A stretch of 64,000 nt of DNA from Aquamicrobium sp. LC103. GTDB lineage: Bacteria > Pseudomonadota > Alphaproteobacteria > Rhizobiales > Rhizobiaceae. The translations under genes were made by a program, and so were the position numbers. The first letter of the stretch is position 1. Each line of letters starts with the position of its first letter. Below are positions 1-9,040 of this stretch, in pieces. Where the stretch lies: the NCBI RefSeq assembly GCF_001014615.2, contig NZ_LBCQ02000014.1, forward strand, positions 124,001-188,000, in the 5' to 3' direction. The notes under the pieces were generated by a model. It was not told where the DNA came from. It saw nothing but the letters and a program-made list of their open reading frames with translations, and did no database searches.

Positions 1-1588
1 GCGAGACGATGAAGGTACCCGTCCCGACCTGCCTCGCAAGGACGACCGGGCTGCGCATATGGACGAGCCAGGTCTGCAGCCAGCCCTTGAACCACCGGGT
101 GCGCTGCGGCAACCAGGTGGCGAAATCCCTCGGCCCGTCCTCCAGCGTCGGATGGGCGATCGTCTTCGTGCGGTAGCCGAAACGGGCAAGCCGCAGGCCG
201 AGATCGGCATCCTCCGTCACATTGTAGGGGTCCCAGCCGCCGATATCATCGAGAGCCGCGCGACGGAAGTGGTTCGAGGTACCGCCGAGCGGAAGCATCA
301 GCCCCTGCCCCGCAAGCCATGGCAGAAGGCCGCGAAACAGCCCCGCATATTCGAAGGCGAAGAGGCGCGGCGTGAGACCGTCCTGGAAATTGGCGACCAC
401 CAGCGGCGCCTGCACGCAGGCGAGGTCGTCGCCGCCGGAGCGGAAGCTCTGCCACGCCTCCCTCAGTTGAAGCGGGTGCGGCCTGTCCTCGGCGTCGAAG
501 AGGGCGACGATCTCGCCCGAGCAGAACGGCAGCGCGTAGGCCAGGGCCTTCGGCTTCGTCCTCGGTTCGCATGGCGGAACCTCGATGATCTCGATCGAGG
601 GATGGAGCCCGTGGGCGCGCAGCGCTTCGAGCGTTTCCGCGTCGTCCGCCTCGCAGACCAGCTTGATCTCCAGCTTGCTTCGCGGCCATGACAGCCGCCC
701 CAGCGCCACGAGAAGCTGCGGCACCATCTCCGCCTCGCGGCGAAGGGCGACGAGCACCGAATAGCGCGGCATGTCCGCCGGATCGTCCTCGGCGAGCGCC
801 GGCAAGCGCAACGGTGCCGCCACCGTCAGCGCGAGTACCCGCAGCACGACGCAGCACGCAAAGAACAGCGTCGCGGCGAGATGAAGCGTCACCAGCGTCT
901 TGTTCGTGTCGAGCAGCAGTCCCAGCGGAACGGCGACGAGAAGCGCGCCGACGACAAGCCCCTGCCAGGCATTGCCGACGATCCTCGCGGAGAGCCGGGG
1001 ATCGCGCGTGAAAAGCCCGTGCACGGCATCGCGCCGCAAGTTTTCCCTGCTTCTTTCGGCGATCGCTCGGCGAAGGACGTCATGTGGAACGATGCGGATG
1101 CGCGCGGCAGTTTCCGGATTTGCCGCCAGCCGCCGCAGCCAGTCGAGATCGTCGCCGTCGGGAACCACCAGCAGAGCCGTCTCGCCGCGTTCCTCGATCC
1201 TCGCAATCAGCCGGCCGCGCGGCCGCTTCAGCGCCGCAAGGCGGTGGTTCTCCCGCATGAGCAGCCTGTCGGGATCGACGCGCGCGACAAAGCGCAGGCC
1301 GAATTCGGCCGCGACCGCGCTTGCGAAGCCGGTCGGCTCGATCGCTCCGGCGGCAAGCAGCTCGGCCTGCAACGAAGTGGCGTTGCGGCTTGCCAGGAAC
1401 GCCGCCCTGAGCGCGGCCGATCGCCCGACGGCAAGTCTGTCGAGGATGTTCCACCAATCGCGCGAGATCACGGAGGAGAATTCCGTCCGCGAGACGGAGT
1501 GCAAATCGTGCGCGTGCCGCTCTCCGGCGAAATCCCGGAAGCCGGAATGAAACGCCGGCTCCGTCTCCTGTCCCCACAGGACGGCCAT
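1..1588 (-). CDS. GT2-family membrane glycosyltransferase, C-terminus cut by window edge
   Basis: Processive-type family 2 glycosyltransferase of the inner membrane, expected to build an extracellular or envelope polysaccharide; the sugar is not predictable. About 529 codons are in the window. Residues 1-190 form a soluble region that resembles the N-terminal domain of type II secretion E/MshE proteins (my impression). Two membrane helices follow near 201-222 and 236-250. The GT-A domain then shows FDAED near residue 363, TEDAD near 457 and QRTRW near 494 (the QxxRW motif). No stop is reached before base 1. The ATG at 1588 follows GGAGG closely; the frame is open back to about 1730 but offers no better start. 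It is divergent from the solute-binding protein gene. Confidence 0.85.
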   Translation of the reverse strand, partial: MAVLWGQETEPAFHSGFRDFAGERHAHDLHSVSRTEFSSVISRDWWNILDRLAVGRSAALRAAFLASRNATSLQAELLAAGAIEPTGFASAVAAEFGLRFVARVDPDRLLMRENHRLAALKRPRGRLIARIEERGETALLVVPDGDDLDWLRRLAANPETAARIRIVPHDVLRRAIAERSRENLRRDAVHGLFTRDPRLSARIVGNAWQGLVVGALLVAVPLGLLLDTNKTLVTLHLAATLFFACCVVLRVLALTVAAPLRLPALAEDDPADMPRYSVLVALRREAEMVPQLLVALGRLSWPRSKLEIKLVCEADDAETLEALRAHGLHPSIEIIEVPPCEPRTKPKALAYALPFCSGEIVALFDAEDRPHPLQLREAWQSFRSGGDDLACVQAPLVVANFQDGLTPRLFAFEYAGLFRGLLPWLAGQGLMLPLGGTSNHFRRAALDDIGGWDPYNVTEDADLGLRLARFGYRTKTIAHPTLEDGPRDFATWLPQRTRWFKGWLQTWLVHMRSPVVLARQVGTGTFIVS

Positions 1589-1827
1589 GCCCCCTCCACC
1601 CAAAGCGGCGTTCCTGCCCCGATGCGAGGCGGCGCCGTCTGTCGTTCCCCAAGCTTTTTCAGGTAAGCGCGCCCGGAGGAAATTTGCAATATGGTTGTTC
1701 GTGTCGTGGATCAGGCTCCGCTTTCCCGTTCAGCTCTGTCGGATTTTTCGTCGCCTGCCGCCCGCGTTGACATCGCCCGCGCTTGCTGGGAGAGATGCGG
1801 GCGTCCCCCAAGGCTTCCGGATCGTCC

Positions 1828-2688
1828 ATGGCTCGCAAGTTTCTTCCCGCCCTTTCGGCCATAATGCTTACGGCAGCGGCCGTGCTCGCAGGGTCGATCG
1901 CCGCGTGGGCGCAGGAACCCACGATCCCGAATTTCTGGGACGAGAAGGAGCGGATGGCGAAGCCGGACCTGTCGCAGGTGGCCCGGGTCCGCTTCCTCAC
2001 CACCATCGACTTCCCGCCCTTCAACTATATCGATGCCAGCGGCCGCCTGGCCGGCTTCCATGTCGAACTCGCGCGGGCGATCTGCGCGGAGCTCGGCATC
2101 GTCGCGCGCTGTCAGATCCAGGGCCTGCCCTGGGAGGAACTCGAGGAGGCGATCGAGCGCGGTGATGGCGAAGCCCTGATCACCGGCACCGCGATCACCG
2201 CCGAAAACCGCGAAAAATACGCCTTCACCCGGCCGTATCTCGGATTTCCCGCGCGTTTCGTGGCGCAGAAGGCGGCCGATGATTTCCGCGAGCCGATGAA
2301 CGCGGCGGTCGTCGGCAAGAAGATCGGCGTGCTTTCCGGCTCGTCGCACGAGGCCATGCTGCGCGCCTATTTCCCCGGCGCGGTCGTGACCGCCATCGAG
2401 GAGAGCGAACAGCTCTATGAGGCGCTTCGGGAACGGAAGGTCGACGGTGCCTTCGGCGACGGCATGCGCATGTCGTTCTGGCTGCAGGGATCGGAATCGC
2501 GTGATTGCTGCCGTTTCGTCGGCGGCCCCTACATCGCGCCGGAATTCCTCGGATACGGCATGGCCATCGCGACCAGGCTCGACAATCGAGAACTCGCCGA
2601 GGCCTTCGACTACGCGCTGCGCGAGATCGGCGTGAAGGGCAAGTTCGCCGAACTCTATCTCAAATACTTCCCCGTAAGCTTCTACTGA
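1828..2688 (+). CDS. Periplasmic solute-binding protein, SBP_bac_3 family
   Basis: Extracytoplasmic binding protein of the amino-acid-type ABC transporter family (SBP_bac_3). The chosen ATG gives a clean Sec signal peptide, MARKFLPALSAIMLTAAAVL followed by AGSIAAWAQ, with cleavage likely after AWA. Upstream in-frame starts at 1783 (TTG) and 1795 (ATG) would only add a charged lead. The segment FLTTIDFPPFNYIDASGRLA is the family's typical first strand and ligand loop. No permease or ATPase gene lies beside it, so it is an orphan; it may serve a remote transporter or act as a sensor partner. Ligand unknown. Its stop overlaps the end of the convergent desaturase gene. Confidence 0.85.
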   Translation: MARKFLPALSAIMLTAAAVLAGSIAAWAQEPTIPNFWDEKERMAKPDLSQVARVRFLTTIDFPPFNYIDASGRLAGFHVELARAICAELGIVARCQIQGLPWEELEEAIERGDGEALITGTAITAENREKYAFTRPYLGFPARFVAQKAADDFREPMNAAVVGKKIGVLSGSSHEAMLRAYFPGAVVTAIEESEQLYEALRERKVDGAFGDGMRMSFWLQGSESRDCCRFVGGPYIAPEFLGYGMAIATRLDNRELAEAFDYALREIGVKGKFAELYLKYFPVSFY

Positions 2689-3530
2689 TCCCCCGGCAGG
2701 TCCCACCGGCGGCCGGCCCTTCCCCTGAAGGGCAGCATCAGCGCCCAGACCAGGCGCGACGGTTCGGCTCCGCGATATTCGTGGAGGCCGATCTCCATGC
2801 CGTCATGGCCGCGCGCGGGCTGCGCGACATAGGTGCCGAAGATCCTGTCCCAGAAGGGGAAGTTGAAGCCGTAGTTGGAATCGGTCTCGCGCCTGATGCT
2901 TGAATGATGCACCCGGTGCATGTCGGGCGTGACCAGGAACCGCCTGACGACGCGATCGAGCTTGAGCGGGAGCCGCACGTTGGAATGATTGAACATCGAG
3001 GTGCCGTTGAGCACGATCTCGAAGATCAGCACCGCCAGCACCGGCGGGCCGAGCGCGATCACCACCGCTGCCTTCCAGAACATCGACAGCAATATTTCGA
3101 GCGGGTGGAAGCGCAAGCCGGTCGTCACGTCGAAGCCGGTGTCGGCGTGATGCATGCGGTGGATGCGCCAGAGCAGGCCGATCTTGTGGCTTGCGACATG
3201 TTCCAGCCAGACGGCGAAATCGAGAATGACGAAGGCGGCGACGCCGGCAAGCACCGGGTCGATGCCCGCCAGGCGCAGGATGCCCCAGCCATTGGCCTGC
3301 GCCCAAACGGCGGCGCCCACGGCGGCCGCGGGAAAGACGACGCGCAGCACGAGCGACGAGATCACCACCATCGACAGGTTGGTGAACCATCGCCGCGACT
3401 TCAGCGCGCCCGCCATCTCGTCGCGCTCGAGCCGCGGCGACCAGAGCTCGAAAGCCGCCATCGCGCCGAAAATCGCCAGGAAGGCGACGGCGCGCACTGC
3501 TGCTTCCGAAAGATTCAGCGCATCGATCAT
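2682..3530 (-). CDS. Sterol desaturase / fatty acid hydroxylase family protein
   Basis: Integral membrane di-iron oxygenase-type protein. Three histidine clusters typical of the family are present: HVASH, HRMHH and HRVHH, with HPLE and FNHSN between them. Several hydrophobic helices precede and separate the clusters (residues about 12-30, 55-80, 90-110 and 150-175). Family members hydroxylate or desaturate lipids such as sterols, carotenoids or ornithine lipids; the substrate here cannot be told from sequence. Length 282 aa is normal. The last 7 bases overlap the end of the convergent solute-binding gene. No operon partner is seen. Confidence 0.88.
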   Translation of the reverse strand: MIDALNLSEAAVRAVAFLAIFGAMAAFELWSPRLERDEMAGALKSRRWFTNLSMVVISSLVLRVVFPAAAVGAAVWAQANGWGILRLAGIDPVLAGVAAFVILDFAVWLEHVASHKIGLLWRIHRMHHADTGFDVTTGLRFHPLEILLSMFWKAAVVIALGPPVLAVLIFEIVLNGTSMFNHSNVRLPLKLDRVVRRFLVTPDMHRVHHSSIRRETDSNYGFNFPFWDRIFGTYVAQPARGHDGMEIGLHEYRGAEPSRLVWALMLPFRGRAGRRWDLPGDQ

Positions 3531-3584
3531 TCAGCCATGCTGAGCCTTTACCGGAAAAGGATCAACGTGGAATGACGCCGCCGC

Positions 3585-3998
3585 TCAGGCGATCGTACGG
3601 TGGCGGATGCTCGCCGCGCGTTCGATCGCGGCGACGGCGAGCGGATCCAGCGCGAAGCGGTTCTTCATGATGTCCAGCAGCCGCGTTTCCTCCACGCCGA
3701 CCGCGAGGTCGACGGCCGCCACGTCGACCGCCAGAGCGTAGGCGGTCTCGCGGATATATTCGGGCAGCGCCTCCCTGATGATCGACAGCAGCCCATCGAG
3801 CCCGGCCTCCTCCTGGAGAAGCTTCTGGCATTGCTGCGCCACTTCCAGGGTTCGCGCCTGATCAAACCCCTCGAAGACCGGAAGCGTGCGGATGATCGCG
3901 CCGATGCGCGCCAGTTCGGAATCGCGCATGTTCCGATCCGACGCCGATATGATGACCATCAGATAGACCAGCGCTTCCTGCGGTGTCGGCTTCGTCAT
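3585..3998 (-). CDS. TerB-like tellurite resistance domain protein
   Basis: Small helical cytoplasmic protein of 137 aa resembling the TerB/DjlA N-terminal fold: YLMVIISASDRNMRDSELAR, then further helices with acidic positions (DGLLSIIREALPEYIRETAY, LAVDVAAVDLAVGVEETRLL). Such domains are thought to bind metal or act in stress and membrane-associated signalling; the specific role is unknown. The ATG at 3998 has GGAGAA upstream. The open frame continues another 86 codons upstream, but that part is arginine-rich and overlaps the divergent lysS leader, so I reject it. It stands alone between a desaturase and lysS. Confidence 0.75.
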   Translation of the reverse strand: MTKPTPQEALVYLMVIISASDRNMRDSELARIGAIIRTLPVFEGFDQARTLEVAQQCQKLLQEEAGLDGLLSIIREALPEYIRETAYALAVDVAAVDLAVGVEETRLLDIMKNRFALDPLAVAAIERAASIRHRTIA

Positions 3999-4155
3999 GC
4001 CCGTTCTCCATTCGCCTTGTTGTGACCGGATGAAGGTAGGAACGCGAAACCGCCCCCGCAACGAAAAACATGGGCCGCGATTGACGCATCTGATGGACGC
4101 GCATAGACGTTCGGCGCGGCCTCGCGGCCGCAAATGACGGACAGGACGCAACAAG

Positions 4156-5814
4156 ATGACCCACACGCGATCGAACTCGCTGATAATCACGCCCGAAATT
4201 CTCGAAGCCGCGCGCGCAAGCAAAGCCTGGCCGTTCGAGGAAGCGCGGAAAATCATCGATCGCTACAAGGGGCGCGACTGGCCGGAAACCGTCCTCTTCG
4301 AGACCGGCTACGGGCCTTCCGGACTGCCGCATATCGGCACGTTCGGCGAGGTGGCGCGCACGACCATGGTGCGCCATGCCTTTCGCATCCTGACCGAGGA
4401 CGCCGTTCCGACCAAGCTCATCTGCTTTTCGGACGACATGGACGGGATGCGCAAGATTCCCGAAAACGTTCCGGCCCGCGCCGCGCTGGAGCCCTATCTG
4501 CACATGCCGCTCACCGTGGTGCCGAACCCGTTCGGCGGCGACTACGAGAGCTTCGGGCATCACAACAATGCAATGCTGCGGCGCTTCCTCGACGCGTTCA
4601 AGTTCGACTACGAATTCGCCAGCGCGAGCGAGTACTACAAGTCCGGCCGTTTCGACGCGATCCTGAAGCGCGTGGCCGAGCGCTACGACGCCATCATGGC
4701 GATCATGCTGCCGACGCTCGGACCGGAGCGCCGCGCGACCTATTCGCCCTTCCTGCCGATCTCGCCGAAGACCGGGCGCGTGCTCTACGTGCCGATGAAG
4801 AAGGTCGATGCGGAGGCCGGCACCATCACCTTCGACGACGAGGACGGCGAGGAGACGACACTGCCTGTCACCGGCGGCAAGGTGAAGCTGCAATGGAAGC
4901 CGGATTTCGGCGCGCGCTGGGCGGCGCTGGGCATCGATTTCGAGATGTTCGGCAAGGACCATGGGCCGAACATGGGCGTCTATGACCGCATCTGCGAGGC
5001 GCTTGACGGCCGCGCGCCCGAGCATTTCGTCTACGAGCTCTTCCTCGACGAGAAGGGCGAGAAGATCTCCAAGTCCAAGGGCAACGGCCTGACGATCGAC
5101 GAATGGCTGACCTACGCGCCGACCGAAAGCCTCGCGCTGTACATGTTCCAGAAGCCGCGCACGGCAAAGAAGCTCTATTTCGACGTCATTCCGCGCGCCG
5201 TGGACGAATACTACCAGCTCCTGGCGGCCTATCCGCGCCAGGAGTGGAAGGAACGGCTGGGCAATCCGGTATGGCACATCCATGACGGCAATCCGCCGGC
5301 GATCGTGCTGCCGGTCAGCTTCGCGCTGCTGCTCAACCTGGTCTCGGCCTCCAACGCGCACGACAAGGGCGTGCTCTGGGGCTTCATCTCGCGCCATGCG
5401 CCGGGCGTGACGCCGCAGACGCATCCCGAGCTCGACCGGCTCGTCGGCTTCGCGCTCCGCTACTTCGACGATTTCGTGAAGCCGACCAAGGTGTTCCGCG
5501 CGCCGGACGAGGTAGAGGCCGCGGCTCTCCAGGCGCTCTCCGACAGGCTCGGCACGCTGCCGGCCGACGCCGACGGCGAGGCGATCCAGAACGCGGCGCT
5601 GGACGTGGCGCGCGGCGTCGAGCGCTACCAGGATCATTCCAAGAAGAGCCCCGAAGGGGGACCCGGCGTGTCGGTCGCCTTCTTCCAGATGATCTACCAG
5701 GTCCTGATCGGACAGGAGCGCGGGCCGCGCTTCGGCTCGTTCGCGGCGCTCTACGGCATCGCCGAAACCCGCGCGCTGGTCGGAAAGGCCCTGAAAGGCG
5801 AGCTAGTCGCCTGA
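4156..5814 (+). CDS. lysS: Lysine--tRNA ligase, class I
   Basis: Charges tRNA-Lys with lysine in the cytoplasm. This is the class I (archaeal-type) enzyme, standard in many alphaproteobacteria in place of the class II LysRS. The HIGH-like signature is PHIG at residues 58-61 ([13 protein letters not shown]) and the KMSKS-like loop is KISKSKG at 303-309. Length 552 aa fits the family. The ATG at 4156 follows GACAGGACGCAACAAG; an alternate-frame ATG at 4134 belongs to a shadow frame. The 3' end overlaps the convergent thermonuclease-like gene by 12 bases. Expressed as a single gene as far as can be seen. Confidence 0.97.
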   Translation: MTHTRSNSLIITPEILEAARASKAWPFEEARKIIDRYKGRDWPETVLFETGYGPSGLPHIGTFGEVARTTMVRHAFRILTEDAVPTKLICFSDDMDGMRKIPENVPARAALEPYLHMPLTVVPNPFGGDYESFGHHNNAMLRRFLDAFKFDYEFASASEYYKSGRFDAILKRVAERYDAIMAIMLPTLGPERRATYSPFLPISPKTGRVLYVPMKKVDAEAGTITFDDEDGEETTLPVTGGKVKLQWKPDFGARWAALGIDFEMFGKDHGPNMGVYDRICEALDGRAPEHFVYELFLDEKGEKISKSKGNGLTIDEWLTYAPTESLALYMFQKPRTAKKLYFDVIPRAVDEYYQLLAAYPRQEWKERLGNPVWHIHDGNPPAIVLPVSFALLLNLVSASNAHDKGVLWGFISRHAPGVTPQTHPELDRLVGFALRYFDDFVKPTKVFRAPDEVEAAALQALSDRLGTLPADADGEAIQNAALDVARGVERYQDHSKKSPEGGPGVSVAFFQMIYQVLIGQERGPRFGSFAALYGIAETRALVGKALKGELVA

Positions 5815-6519
5815 TTGCCGGGAAGTGATCGGCGCCGGTCCGAACAGGCCGAGCCGCGCCTTGCGCGCGACCTCTTCCGCCTCGACGTAGGATCCGTTCG
5901 GCTCGGCGCGCACCCAGCCATGGCTGACGAGCCATTCGGCGGCGTCCTCCTTGCCGAGCGTGCAGCCGGTCACGTGCTCGGCCTGGCCGGGCACGGGCGG
6001 CACGACGCAGTTGAGGGCGCGCCCGCGCAGCCAGTTGCGGAACGCCGTCCGCGCATGAATGCCGCACGGCCAGGACAACCCTTCGGGGGTGGTGCAATTC
6101 TCCCCGACATCGGTGGGTTGCACGCCTTCCAGCCGAACGCTGTAGCCCTGGGCCTCGAAGCGGCCGGCGCCGGCGGTCGTCGGGCGATAGAGGATCGTTT
6201 CCTTCGGCGGACCTTCCGACAGCGACCGTGCCCGGCCCAACGGCCCGAGCGGATCGCGCGGGTCGACGCGCTCCAGTCCTCCCTCGCCGACGGGCGGTGC
6301 GGCCACGACATCCGGAACGACCGGCCGAATGCGGCGGCTGACTTCCGGCAAGGGCGGCGGAGGCGGCACCGGCCTTTCCACGATCCTGGCCGCCGTGGCG
6401 GCCTCGGAAGCCTTCTGCGCGGCGAGATCGACGGCGAGGATATGATCCCTCGCAAAAACGCCGGTCAGCGTGGCGGCGGCGAGGCCGGTGAGCGCGACGG
6501 CTATGCCCGCTTTACGCAT
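5803..6519 (-). CDS. Thermonuclease (SNase-like) family protein, exported or membrane-anchored
   Basis: Begins with a hydrophobic export/anchor segment, [21 protein letters not shown] proline-rich linker with a run of prolines follows ([14 protein letters not shown]), then a C-terminal staphylococcal-nuclease-like OB-fold domain from about residue 125 ([52 protein letters not shown]). Rhizobial proteins of this kind are annotated as thermonuclease family proteins. The full set of catalytic arginines and glutamate of true SNase is not clearly conserved, so nuclease activity is uncertain. It starts 6 bases after the S24 repressor gene on the same strand, so the two are probably co-transcribed. 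Confidence 0.75.
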   Translation of the reverse strand: MRKAGIAVALTGLAAATLTGVFARDHILAVDLAAQKASEAATAARIVERPVPPPPPLPEVSRRIRPVVPDVVAAPPVGEGGLERVDPRDPLGPLGRARSLSEGPPKETILYRPTTAGAGRFEAQGYSVRLEGVQPTDVGENCTTPEGLSWPCGIHARTAFRNWLRGRALNCVVPPVPGQAEHVTGCTLGKEDAAEWLVSHGWVRAEPNGSYVEAEEVARKARLGLFGPAPITSRQSGD

Positions 6520-6525
6520 GAGGCC

Positions 6526-7167
6526 TTACTGGCTCGCCCAGACGATGCGGGCAAGCCACTCGACTTCCGACACGAGGATGCTGCGGTCCGAATGCTCGGG
6601 ATTGAGCGAAACGAGCTCGATGAGGCTCGTCGTGCGCCGCGCGAGGATTTTCGCCATCACCTCGCCGGCATTGGTCTTCAAGACGACGCGGTCGCCCCTG
6701 CGGATGGCGGCGTCGGGCTCCACGATGAGGACGTCGCCGTCGCGATAGAGCGGCAGCATGGAGTCACCCTGAACCTGCAGCGCATAGGCGCCGTCGCCGG
6801 CGCCGGCCGGCAGCTCGACGAGTTCCCAGCCCTGCCCGGCCGGAAAACCCGCATCGTCGAAATAGCCGCCCGCGCCGGCCTGGGCAAAGCCGATCAAGGG
6901 CACGGTGGTGCGCCTCGCGGAAACCGCCTGCGCCGACTTGCCTTCGATGAGCACCAGCAATTCGTGCAGCGACGCGCCGGTCGCCTCCATGACCTTCGCC
7001 AGCGATTCGGTCGAAGGCCACCGCGGCCTGCCGTCGGACGAAAGCCGCTTGGATTTGTTGAAGGCGGTCGAGTCCAGCCCGGCCCGCTTGGCAAGGCCCG
7101 ACGCCGAGAGGGAGTAACGCTCCGCGAGACCGTCGATCGCGGCCCAGACCTGATCATGCGAGAGCAT
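6526..7167 (-). CDS. S24/LexA-like self-cleaving repressor with HTH domain
   Basis: Transcriptional repressor of the CI/LexA-like type. N-terminal helix-turn-helix at about residues 16-60 (SASGLAKRAGLDSTAFNKSK). The C-terminal S24 peptidase domain has catalytic Ser136 in GDSMLPLYRDGD and Lys173 in EVMAKIL; the 37-residue spacing equals that in LexA. A possible Ala-Gly scissile bond lies at 97-98 or 99-100 (GFAQAGAGG). Family knowledge: RecA- or stress-stimulated autocleavage inactivates such repressors. The ATG at 7167 follows AAGGGAG. The target genes are unknown; the downstream thermonuclease-like gene is 6 bases away. No phage genes are nearby, so it looks like a chromosomal regulator. Confidence 0.88.
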   Translation of the reverse strand: MLSHDQVWAAIDGLAERYSLSASGLAKRAGLDSTAFNKSKRLSSDGRPRWPSTESLAKVMEATGASLHELLVLIEGKSAQAVSARRTTVPLIGFAQAGAGGYFDDAGFPAGQGWELVELPAGAGDGAYALQVQGDSMLPLYRDGDVLIVEPDAAIRRGDRVVLKTNAGEVMAKILARRTTSLIELVSLNPEHSDRSILVSEVEWLARIVWASQ

Positions 7168-7289
7168 GACGAGCTCCCTTGCGAAAACAGGAAAAAATAC
7201 CTTTATCGACTAGTTAGCCGTCCCTCGGAGGCCTGTCCAGAGCAAAAGTACGGTCCCTAAGCTTCTCCGCCATCACGGTCACGCGAACG

Positions 7290-7910
7290 TCAGCCGCGGA
7301 AGGGTCCCCTTCCGGTTTCCAGCGCATGCGCCAGATAGTCCAGCCGGTCCTGCCCCCAGAACGGCTCGCCGTTCAGCACATAGACCGGTGCGCCGATCGC
7401 GTCGGCGGCGACGGCGTCGTCTGTGTTGCGCTGGTATATCGCGGCGACCTCCCCGCCTTCGGCGGCGGCCAGCACCACTTCGCCATCATGTCCCTCGGCT
7501 GCAAGATAAGCGGCGAGCTGCGCGCGGTCGGACACGTTCTCGTCGCCGACCCACACGCCGCGATGGACCCGCCAAATGAAGCCCGTCGGGTCCTTGCCGC
7601 TTTCGATCAGGGCAATGATCGCGCGGTCCGCGAGCGAGGAGTCGACCGGGAAATATTTCGGCTCGACATTGAGCGGAAGGCCGCGAATGTCGGCGACGCG
7701 CTGAAGCTCGATCCGGCGATAGCGCTTGCGCGTGTCGGATCGCTGGCTCAGCGGAACCGAGCCCGACTTCTCCCAGACGCCCATGAGCTTCATCGGCTTA
7801 TAGCGGATCGTCGCGCCGTGCTTCACCGCAAGGGCATGAAAGGCCTCGTGCCCGAGATAGGCGAAAGGCGAAACGCATACGAAGTAGTAGTCGATTTCGA
7901 TCTCGGGCAA
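7290..7910 (-). CDS. 2-hydroxychromene-2-carboxylate isomerase / DsbA-family oxidoreductase
   Basis: Thioredoxin-fold protein of the kappa-GST / HCCA isomerase type, 206 aa, cytoplasmic (no signal peptide). The active-site loop reads VCVSPFAYLG: a serine stands where DsbA has its first cysteine, which is the hallmark of the isomerase branch. The C-terminal cis-proline region is IGAPVYVLNGEPFWGQDRL. HCCA isomerase itself acts in naphthalene degradation with glutathione, but most proteobacterial relatives have unknown substrates. No aromatic-degradation genes are adjacent. It begins 18 bases after the toxin remnant on the same strand. Confidence 0.85.
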   Translation of the reverse strand: MPEIEIDYYFVCVSPFAYLGHEAFHALAVKHGATIRYKPMKLMGVWEKSGSVPLSQRSDTRKRYRRIELQRVADIRGLPLNVEPKYFPVDSSLADRAIIALIESGKDPTGFIWRVHRGVWVGDENVSDRAQLAAYLAAEGHDGEVVLAAAEGGEVAAIYQRNTDDAVAADAIGAPVYVLNGEPFWGQDRLDYLAHALETGRGPFRG

Positions 7911-7928
7911 GCGTGGCTCCTGAATGGC

Positions 7929-8233
7929 TCAATGATTGATGAAGTCCGTCGAATCGATATCGCGCGACGAATGAAGAATTCTTACGATCTCAAGCCGTTC
8001 CTCATAGGAGCGATAGTAGATCACGTAGGGAGGTACGGTCATTTTCCGCATCCCCGAAAAGCCGATCCAGCTTGCTGCCGGCCCGATGAACGCTTTCTCC
8101 GCAAGCAGCGAGATCGTTCTTGTGAATCGCTCCAGCATGCGTATCGCAGCGTGTTCGTCGTCGGCTGAGATGTAGTCCAGAATATCCCGGAGATCGTGTG
8201 CGCCAGCGGCGCGAATACGACCTCAAGCGCCAT
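7929..8233 (-). pseudogene. parE: ParE/RelE-type toxin gene broken by a frameshift
   Basis: Two frames together make one ParE-like toxin. From the ATG at 8233 frame one reads MALEVVFAPLA, the usual ParE first strand. Then the similarity jumps to another frame: HDLRDILDYISADDEHAAIR, ending PPYVIYYRSYEERLEIVRIL near 7960. The switch falls near 8200, where the plus strand reads TGTGCGCCAGCGG, and one base appears to be lost. The second frame has a stop (TGA at 8225-8223) upstream and no good start. The ATG overlaps the end of the antitoxin gene, as in intact toxin-antitoxin operons. Read as annotated the toxin is inactive, unless ribosomes slip or the assembly has an error. Confidence 0.75.
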
Positions 8234-8429
8234 ATCGCGCTTTCAATCCCGAAAGGACCGCCTCGCCGCGAATGCCCTTGTCCGCATCGAGCTCGGCGAC
8301 ACCTGCCGAGAGGTCATCACGAAGCGCGAGAAGCTTATGAACCGAATGCAGCAACTCGTCTCCAAGTTTCTCCTGGAGCTCGGTCGGCAGTTTTTCCGCT
8401 TCGGCTATAGCGCGTTCAAGCTTGGTCAT
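8223..8429 (-). CDS. ParD-like antitoxin of a toxin-antitoxin pair
   Basis: Small acidic protein of 68 aa starting MTKLERAIAEAEKLPTELQE and ending AVLSGLKARYGA. It is expected to neutralise the ParE-type toxin encoded just downstream and to repress the pair. Helical throughout; the C-terminal part (ELDADKGIRGEAVLSGLKAR) resembles the toxin-binding tail of ParD/StbD-like antitoxins. The open frame extends 30 codons upstream, but the ATG at 8429 starts the conserved part. The last 11 bases overlap the toxin start at 8233. The antitoxin is intact although the toxin frame is broken. Confidence 0.78.
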   Translation of the reverse strand: MTKLERAIAEAEKLPTELQEKLGDELLHSVHKLLALRDDLSAGVAELDADKGIRGEAVLSGLKARYGA

Positions 8430-8481
8430 CGGCTGCACCTCATCACCGCACGATAGCGCAATGCCGGATTTGCGCAAGGAA

Positions 8482-9027
8482 CTAGCCTTCGCCCTTCGCC
8501 AGCTTCCTGAGGCCCGCATGCGACGCCATGAAGATGCGCTCCTCCTCGCTCGGCGGGCGCGGCTCGATGCGTTGCCCGAGTTCGGCGACGAGGTCGTCGA
8601 TCGGCACGAAGCGGCGGTTGCGGAAATCGTAGATGCCCGCGGTCGTCATGACCAGCGCCGCCGTCTCGCCATCCTCGAAAACGAAGCGGTGACGGCCGAT
8701 GACCTGCGTGCCCTCCCAGGTCTCGACGGTGGAAACCACGTCGAACTTGCGCCACAGCCTGATCTCTCGGACATAGACGGATTGCAGTCCGCCCATCATC
8801 GGCGCCCAGCCCCGGCCGCGGGCAAGCTTGATCAGGCCGGCGCGCATGAAGATATCGATGCGGCCGACATCCGCGAGCATCATGTAGCGCGCATTGTTCA
8901 GGTGGAAGTTGGAATCGATGTCGGTCGGCAGGCAGCGGAAGGTCAGCCTGCTCTCATCTCCCATGCGGTAGACGCCGCGCGATTTCGCGGTCAGCGCCAT
9001 TCTGGCGAGACGGGCCCAGACGTACAT
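8482..9027 (-). CDS. Acyl-CoA thioesterase, 4HBT hotdog-fold family
   Basis: Probable thioesterase of the 4-hydroxybenzoyl-CoA thioesterase/acyl-ACP thioesterase type, about 181 aa, cytoplasmic. Visible motifs: [20 protein letters not shown] (catalytic Asp and the hotdog helix) and [20 protein letters not shown]. It hydrolyses acyl-CoA or acyl-ACP thioesters; chain length is not predictable. The ATG at 9027 (MYVWARLAR) is preferred, with MEHL at 9039 as an alternative four codons longer. It is on the same strand as the beta-oxidation genes but separated from them by a hairpin repeat element, so it is probably transcribed separately. Confidence 0.85.
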   Translation of the reverse strand: MYVWARLARMALTAKSRGVYRMGDESRLTFRCLPTDIDSNFHLNNARYMMLADVGRIDIFMRAGLIKLARGRGWAPMMGGLQSVYVREIRLWRKFDVVSTVETWEGTQVIGRHRFVFEDGETAALVMTTAGIYDFRNRRFVPIDDLVAELGQRIEPRPPSEEERIFMASHAGLRKLAKGEG

Positions 9028-9040
9028 GAGATGCTCCATT

